From Periconia sp. R9002 (Eukaryota > Ascomycota > Dothideomycetes > Pleosporales > Periconiaceae), in the NCBI GenBank assembly GCA_023627715.1, contig JAMAHW010000018.1, positions 372,001 to 436,000 of the forward strand: a stretch of DNA of 64,000 nt, written 5' to 3'. A program made the position numbers and the translations under genes. Below, piece by piece: positions 58,581 through 64,000 of this stretch (the first letter of the stretch is position 1; each line of letters begins with the position of its first letter). Below the pieces are notes generated by a model, which saw nothing but the letters and a program-made list of their open reading frames with translations, searched no databases and was not told the DNA's origin.

Positions 58581-59637
58581 ATGATCCGCCCCGCCCCCTC
58601 CGCAACCAAGATATACCACAACACCGCCTACCCCTCCATCTCTCCAGGGCGTCCCGAGCTCAGCTTGAAGGGCAAGAATGTGATCATCACCGGCGGTGGA
58701 ACTGGTAAGTCTATCTACCCCGTCCTCGAAACCGCACTAGAACATCACACGATACCCTCTCATTGACCCCATTCTTACCGCAACAAACACAGGCATGGGC
58801 GCCGAAAGCGCTCTCCACTTCGCCCAAGCCGGCGCTTCCAACATCGCCCTCTTGGGCCGACGCCCGCAACCCCTCCTCGACACAAAAGCCCGAATCAACA
58901 AGCAATACCCCTCCACGAACGTCTTCACGCAGCCTACGGACCTGACCTCACAGTCGGAAGTCGAAGCCGCCTTCTCGGCCTTCATCTCGCACATTGGCGG
59001 GTCCAAGATCGATGTTCTACTGAGTAATGCGGCCTCGATGGGACTCCGCCAACCCCTCGGCTACCCCGGCGCCACCCCCGACGCGTTTGTCTCGAGCGTC
59101 ACTGACAACCTCAAAGCGGCGACGTTCCTCGCGGACTCATTCTTGCGGCACCGCGCGACCGATGCGGTCGTCGTCAATGTGAGCAGTGCTAATGCGTTTG
59201 TCTCTTTTGCGCCAATCTACTCGGCTTATGGGGTTGCTAAGGCTGCGATTGTGAGGATGTGGAACGAGGTGCAGACCACAAACCCGGGGTTCTTCTTGTA
59301 TCATACGCAACCTGGGGTGGTGGATACGGATATGAACAAGGAGTTTAGGGCGGGGGCGCCCAAGGATGAGAACATGGATGACGATGGTGAGTTTTCACTT
59401 TTGCTCCTTTTCACTTGTTTCACTGCGGGAGGCTGACTTTGTGGTTTTTTTGCAGTTTCGTTGCCTGCTTCGTTCAATGTGTGGCTGGCGAGTGAGGAAG
59501 CGAGGTTCTTGAGTGGGAGGTTTGTGTGGGCCAACTGGGATGTTGATGAGTTGAAGGAGCGCAAAGAAGAGATTGAGAAGGGTGAAGAGTTGAAGTTGAC
59601 GAATGTTGGCTGGACGAGGTATCCTCCCGGTGAATAA
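58581..59637 (+). CDS. Short-chain dehydrogenase/reductase
   Basis: Exons 58581-58704, 58793-59386 and 59456-59637 give 900 nt and 299 aa. Classical SDR motifs: cofactor loop TGGGTGMG (about residues 37-44), NAAS in place of NNAG, catalytic Ser in VNVSSANAF, and YGVAK for the YxxxK motif. The C-terminal part has GVVDTDMNKEF and FLSGRFVWANWDV, typical of fungal classical SDRs that close over the substrate. It uses NAD(H) or NADP(H); the substrate is unknown. The start is the first ATG, 30 or so residues before the Rossmann fold, as usual. Confidence 0.9.
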
Positions 59638-59999
59638 ATAGCTCATGGAAGTTCGCTGAAGACTGGTCGGTCGTTTCTGGGGGTAGCGAGATGATGCAGA
59701 AGTAATGGTTGCGAGAAGTGCGGCCTTTCCCTCGTTTAGTTGTTACCACCGTTAGTATGAAAAAACAAAATAGAGCTCACACTCGGCTGAACTTTCGTCT
59801 TTTTGGAACGATGGTGAGTACAGTTTGGATATTACCTATAATTCATTCATGTACGCCCAGTACACTCTAACAAAAGTATTATATCAAATCGGCTTGGTTG
59901 CACAACATCCCAAAACATGAGCGTCGACCACCGACATGGTTACAATCTTGATTCAAAAAGCCCATTCAACTTACAAAATCCATTTGCAATGCTTCAGCC
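59638..59999. other. Convergent intergenic region
   Basis: The region holds the facing 3' UTRs of the SDR and the uncharacterised gene. No gene is seen. Confidence 0.4.
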
Positions 60000-60765
60000 T
60001 TACCATCTTATTTCCCTCAAGAAGATTCTGATGAATCCATCTTTCTTGGTCTTTTTCAAGGGGAACGTGCGACCGGCCCGGGTATACTTGAGGAATGAAT
60101 TGTAGGAAGGGAACCGGCGGACAGGACGGGAATCGTTCAAGAAGTCGTGAATGTTGACATAAACCCCCTTTAAAGCCTGTCACGCATTAGCGCTGTCTAG
60201 AAACAGCGCGATATCCACTTACCTTCTTGCACTTGGTGATGCTCTCAAGGGGTTCGAGGCCGACATCGATGCAGATCTGCTGCCAGACTTCCAGCTTGCC
60301 GACGTTTGTGCCGTAGGTGTTGTCGAAGTAGGCGTTGATTTCCTTGACGGCATTGATTCTTACGCCACCGCTTTGGTTCTTCTTCGGGCCAGCCTTGGAA
60401 TCCAAAGAGAGGGTCTTAGCAGCAGCGGTAAGATCATCGATATTGGGATCGTTAGCCTGGGAGTTAAGAGAAAGGTCCTTGGTAGCTGTGGTGAGTTCAT
60501 CAAGGGTGGAATCCTGAGAAATGTTTCCTATTGGATGTGAGTTCTGCAATTGCAAAATTTGCGTAGGGTACTAACTGGGACTATAGTACATCTCAAAGCA
60601 ATGTTTCCAACAAGCACACCACTTTTTGTCTCCAGGCTTCCATCCTTTCTTATTCGCGATGCGCTCGAATCGCTCTTCCGTCGTCATATTCTCATCGAGC
60701 TCAACCCCTGCGTCCCGGGCCAGGTGTTGAAGAATGCTTCTCCGACCCTTTTCACTGATAGGCAT
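60000..60765 (-). CDS. Conserved uncharacterised fungal protein
   Basis: Exons 60765-60576, 60527-60223 and 60176-60000 give 672 nt and 223 aa. The first intron is 48 nt and ends at CAATAG; other acceptors break the frame. The N-terminal part (SEKGRRSILQHLARDAGV) is helical; the middle contains two near-repeats (LDELTTATKDLSLNSQA and IDDLTAAAKTLSLDSKA). The conserved C-terminal half includes NAYFDNTYGTNVGKLEVWQ and KALKGVYVNIHDFLN. I have a general recollection of this type of small protein being widespread in Pezizomycotina without known function. No signal peptide or membrane helix. Confidence 0.78.
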
Positions 60766-61214
60766 CGTGAATTTTTCCAGATGCTTCCGGCTTTGAATGG
60801 TACTCTAGGATGAGGTTTGATATCAATTGATGAATATCAGTGGCGTAATGGAATCACGTGATAGCTATGGAAATCTGCACATGTGATAACCAATTCTTGG
60901 GACAGAGATTGCGGAGCAAACGAAACTAGGGAGAGCAACGACGGGCTTCGATGAAAAATAGGTTAGATAGCTGAAGCAGAATGATTGAGATGCACGGAGC
61001 GCAGAGACGCGTAAGACGCGTAATCCAGGGGGTGGGAAACGAGCAGGAGTCGCGACGTGAGGGACAAGTCAGTCCAGTCGATCATCGGTGGAGCGAATGA
61101 TAATTCAAGCGTGCTGTCACGTAGGAGGATTTTCTGTCTTTGATTGCTCTATTTATGTATGTATGCTTTTTCGTGTCACAGTGTGTGTGCATCGGCCCGG
61201 GCCCGTATTTGTTA
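60766..61214. other. Intergenic region; no gene seen
   Basis: The region lies between the start of the uncharacterised gene and the stop of the dehydrogenase. It is GC-mixed and has no supportable frame. Confidence 0.4.
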
Positions 61215-62266
61215 TTATTTGTTCTCGAATTTCAGCCCACTCTCCTTTCGAACCGCCCCATACACGCTGGGGAGGTCACCCTTATCAGGAAGATGTTCTT
61301 TGACTTGCTTCAGATGCTCCTTCGCGGCTCTCAGTGCGGGAACGCTGCACTCGTTCTTCTCCGCTAGCGACAGTGCATGCCCACTATCTTTCAATGCCAG
61401 ATCAATATGAAACAGGGGCTCGTCTCTCTGATAATAATCACCCGCCAACATTCTGTTGGAATAAGCGGTATAGGGTCCCGGGAACATGGTCTCAATGAAC
61501 TGATGCAGGTTTTGTGTTCCCAGGCCTGTCTTCTCCGCAAGAACATGGCCTTCGGAGAGAATTTCGACCATGTTGAGAATAAACGTGTTGCCAACAATCT
61601 TCAAAAGACTGGAGTTCCCGGCAGGTTGGCCTGAGAAGTCGACAATGGCTCGGCCCATGACACCTTTCGTGTAGGGTTTCACCTTTTCAACTGCGGAGGC
61701 TGCACCAGCGCAAACGCAGATGAGTTGCCCCGCGTCAGCCATGGCAGGGGCGCCAAACACTGCGGAGGAAGATCATCAGCGTTTGATTGGTGTCTGTGGT
61801 ATGTACCATTGATTGAAAAACTGACCTGGCATCGCGACAAACTCGGCCCCCTTTTCCGTGATGCGCTTTTCCAGTGCGTTCGACGTATCCGGGTGAAGCG
61901 TGGATGAATCCACAATCAACTTCCCGGTGACGTCGTTCTCCAAAATGGTATCGACGGTATCGTTCACTGAAGCATCGTTTCCAAGACACATAATCACGAT
62001 GTTTGCAGCAGATACGGCATCCTTGACAGTTTCGACGACTTTGGTTTTGTCGGCGCCCAGTTGGGTCGCGAGGTCATCGGCGCGCTTCTTGGTGCGATTG
62101 TAGAGGATGAGCGGCTTGTCCAGGTTGCCCTTCTCAACCAGATTCTTGGCCATGCCCTAAGAAAGATGGTCAACATCATGGTGGCCTTCAATCGCATGCG
62201 AAAGAAGCACATTGGACATACCCTGCCCATGTTCCCAAGGCCGATCCAAGCGATTTGAGGTGACAT
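61215..62266 (-). CDS. 3-hydroxyisobutyrate dehydrogenase-like protein
   Basis: Exons 62266-62222, 62156-61826 and 61759-61215 give 921 nt and 306 aa. The Rossmann motif IGLGNMGRGMAKNL opens the protein; NIVIMCLGNDASV and IVDSSTLHPDTS (substrate-binding Ser/Thr block) follow; FVAMPVFGAPAMADAGQL crosses the second splice site. The catalytic Lys is expected in GNTFILNMVEILSEG-type sequence, where the usual Lys is preceded by SLLKIVGN (Lys in LLKIVGN). It is a beta-hydroxyacid dehydrogenase, NAD(P)-dependent. Without a visible mitochondrial presequence it may be a cytosolic relative rather than the valine-degradation enzyme. Divergent with the NAGS gene over about 515 bp. Confidence 0.9.
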
Positions 62267-62781
62267 TTTGGGTATTGGATGAGGTATGGTCGAAGATCTG
62301 AATGTGATGGAGAATGTAAATGCGAATCTGAAGCTTCAAAGATATTGTGAATATCTAGAATGATCTAGGTCGTACAGGCCAGTATTTATATTATCAATCT
62401 GAACGTCTACAATTTACAATGGGGGATGGATATAGCTGTCGGATATGGCGGGCAGCATCAGCATCGGGCCGATAACATGACGTTTATCGATTGGCCGTCC
62501 CTGTCGATCTTGCATCTGCCCTAAATCACAAAAGAACAAAATTCCGATGCGACCATCAAAGTGAAAAGGCGGGATAGGATGAAGCATGTTCACCCGCTGC
62601 AAAACCCAGTCGCTGGGCTTGGGGAGGAAGAGAGCGGTCAATGTGAGTGCCAATTGCTCTGCTTGTTTTTGCTCGGTCGGGGTTTGGATGACACCATGAG
62701 CGCATCAACGGCTGGTTGACTCATCATCTCCCTTCCTGTCTCACTGCCTCGTCTTACACATTCGCCCATATCGAACGCTCG
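62267..62781. other. Divergent promoter region
   Basis: About 515 bp separate the dehydrogenase and N-acetylglutamate synthase starts. A TATTTATATTAT element at about 62380-62393 lies upstream of the dehydrogenase. No gene is seen. Confidence 0.4.
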
Positions 62782-64000
62782 ATGTTGACATTGCGATCAA
62801 TAGGTTCCCCCAAAGTGCGGCGCTGACAATGTCTCCCTCTCGAATCACACCTCGCTCCCAGCCGCCATCGCCCGACGCTCGTATTCCAACAATGGCAAGC
62901 AGAGTGTCGCAAAAGAGCGGCAACGCGCCGAACGAGATCAATTGACTCGTCTCCTGAAAGAATCCCCCGGGAAACGTGACGCGCGGAATTTCCTCAAACA
63001 CTTCGATACGCCCAAGCCTACCAATACGATTTCGAACGCGAATGCAGATACAAAGGTACAACAGGCGCACCACAATGAATGGAGGCTTTCTCAGACGGGT
63101 GTGAATCTGGGTAGTCTATATGAGCCAACAAAAGCCATTCAAAACAACCCTGTGTGGACACAGCAAGAGCTCCCGGAAAAGGCACCCCGGGCCACAGATC
63201 TGGAGCCTCTTCACCTCGCGTTGGTGAAGCTCCGCCAGCCCCAGGCCCTGGACGATGAAACGTTAGGAAATCTTGCCTTGACGTTGGGTCAGATGGCAAA
63301 ATTAGGGCTCAACATTGTCGTGGTCATCGATTGTGACGAGCAGGTGCAGCCATACAAGGTCGAATTGGATACTGCCTGGGAGGCCGTAGTTCGGGAACAA
63401 ACATGCCGGGTTGCCGACGCCTTGGACGCATTCAACCAGCCTGGCGCCTTTGCTGTTCACCATGCTTTAGGCGTATCTGGCCTTGGTACCGACAAATTCG
63501 CTGGAACACAAGCATCGGAAAGGGTTGAGGTGAAGAACAACCACCTCCTTTTCCCTCCGCTCGAAGAGGGAATCATTCCTGTGCTTCCATGCTTTGCGTA
63601 TAATGCTGATTTGAAAAAAACGCGAGTACACGCGGACGATGTGGTTCTTGCGTTGACCCGCGAGTTTGCCGGCATCACCACCCGGAGTAGCACGGAAACA
63701 TCACAGGATAGGCATGACGCTCTCTATCGCAAGGACCGCACAGAATCGGATGTGACTGTTTTGGACCGCATCATCATCTTAGACCCATTGGGTGGAATAC
63801 CTTCACAAGACCGAGCCGATGGAGCGCACGTATTCATCAACCTGGAAGCGGAGCATAGCGACGTGCGACAGGAATTGCAAAGTGCACCTATTATACCTCA
63901 TTCTATTCAAGACTCATCGCCATCACTTGGTGCTTATAATCCCATATCCGAGTTTGTGGAGTCTGAAATCGCACGTCCGCCTTCCCAAGACGCTGAGCAG
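62782..64000 (+). CDS. ARG2: N-acetylglutamate synthase, mitochondrial (5' part)
   Basis: Hand-built: exon 1 62782-62803 (22 nt) and exon 2 from 62862, open to the right edge; the gene continues outside the window. The 58-nt intron (GTTCCC...CCCAG) joins MLTLRSI to AAIARRSYSNNGKQ, giving an Arg/Ser-rich mitochondrial presequence. Then come a charged region (QRAERDQLTRLLKESPGKRDARNFL begins it), the amino-acid-kinase-like domain (LALVKLRQPQALDD, GLNIVVVIDCDE, GAFAVHHALGVSG), and ILDPLGGIPSQDRADG followed by HVFINLEAE, a fungal NAGS signature. The enzyme makes N-acetylglutamate, the first step of arginine synthesis, in the mitochondrion and is inhibited by arginine. The GNAT domain should lie beyond the edge. 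Confidence 0.87.

Overview
The window is nuclear DNA of a filamentous ascomycete (Pezizomycotina), most plausibly a Dothideomycete. The evidence is short spliceosomal introns of about 48-200 bp (GT donors, CTAAC/CTGAC-like branch sites, YAG acceptors), Zn2Cys6 regulators, fungal F-box and DUF4360 families, and two unrelated genes carrying closely similar introns, as expected for the introner-like elements known from Dothideomycetes. No rRNA, tRNA, CRISPR array, intact transposon or PKS/NRPS gene was recognised. Gene models were built by hand: splice sites were chosen so that exon lengths sum to a multiple of three and the protein reads through.

Region by region. Roughly 0.4-11 kb is gene-dense housekeeping: a GT69 (CAP59/CMT1-like) glycosyltransferase, a proline-rich protein with an RRM-like domain, a ZRT3-like zinc transporter with a 15-nt exon, the mitochondrial metalloprotease OMA1, and a secreted DUF4360 protein. 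From 13 to 31 kb spacing is wider: a LigB/DODA-type dioxygenase, a leucine-rich-repeat-like protein, an MFS sugar transporter, a small CCHC zinc-knuckle protein with short exons, a vacuolar-type Ca2+-ATPase, a metallophosphoesterase and a trypsin-like serine protease. From 32 to 41 kb lie a flavin-reductase-like enzyme, a monocarboxylate-type MFS transporter, a Zn2Cys6 regulator and an MFSD1-like MFS transporter, possibly a small catabolic or detoxification group.

From 42 to 57 kb is an accessory, AT-richer stretch: a decayed MYND-finger gene (two in-frame stops and an apparent frameshift), a secreted heme-thiolate peroxidase/peroxygenase, a secreted FAD oxidase of the berberine-bridge type, an F-box protein, a secreted feruloyl-esterase-like CE1 enzyme, and a combined C2H2/Zn2Cys6 regulator. 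A secreted FAD oxidase that may make H2O2, a peroxygenase that would use it, and an esterase that releases plant phenolics suggest attack on plant-derived aromatics; this is inference. From 58.5 kb to the right edge the density rises again: an SDR oxidoreductase, a conserved uncharacterised protein, a 3-hydroxyisobutyrate dehydrogenase-like enzyme, and the 5' part of mitochondrial N-acetylglutamate synthase, which runs off the window.

The observations most worth a second look are the introner-like intron pair (3821-3940 and 54024-54151), the oxidase/peroxygenase neighbourhood, the zinc-knuckle microprotein, the decayed MYND gene, and key-residue changes in the serine protease and the dioxygenase.
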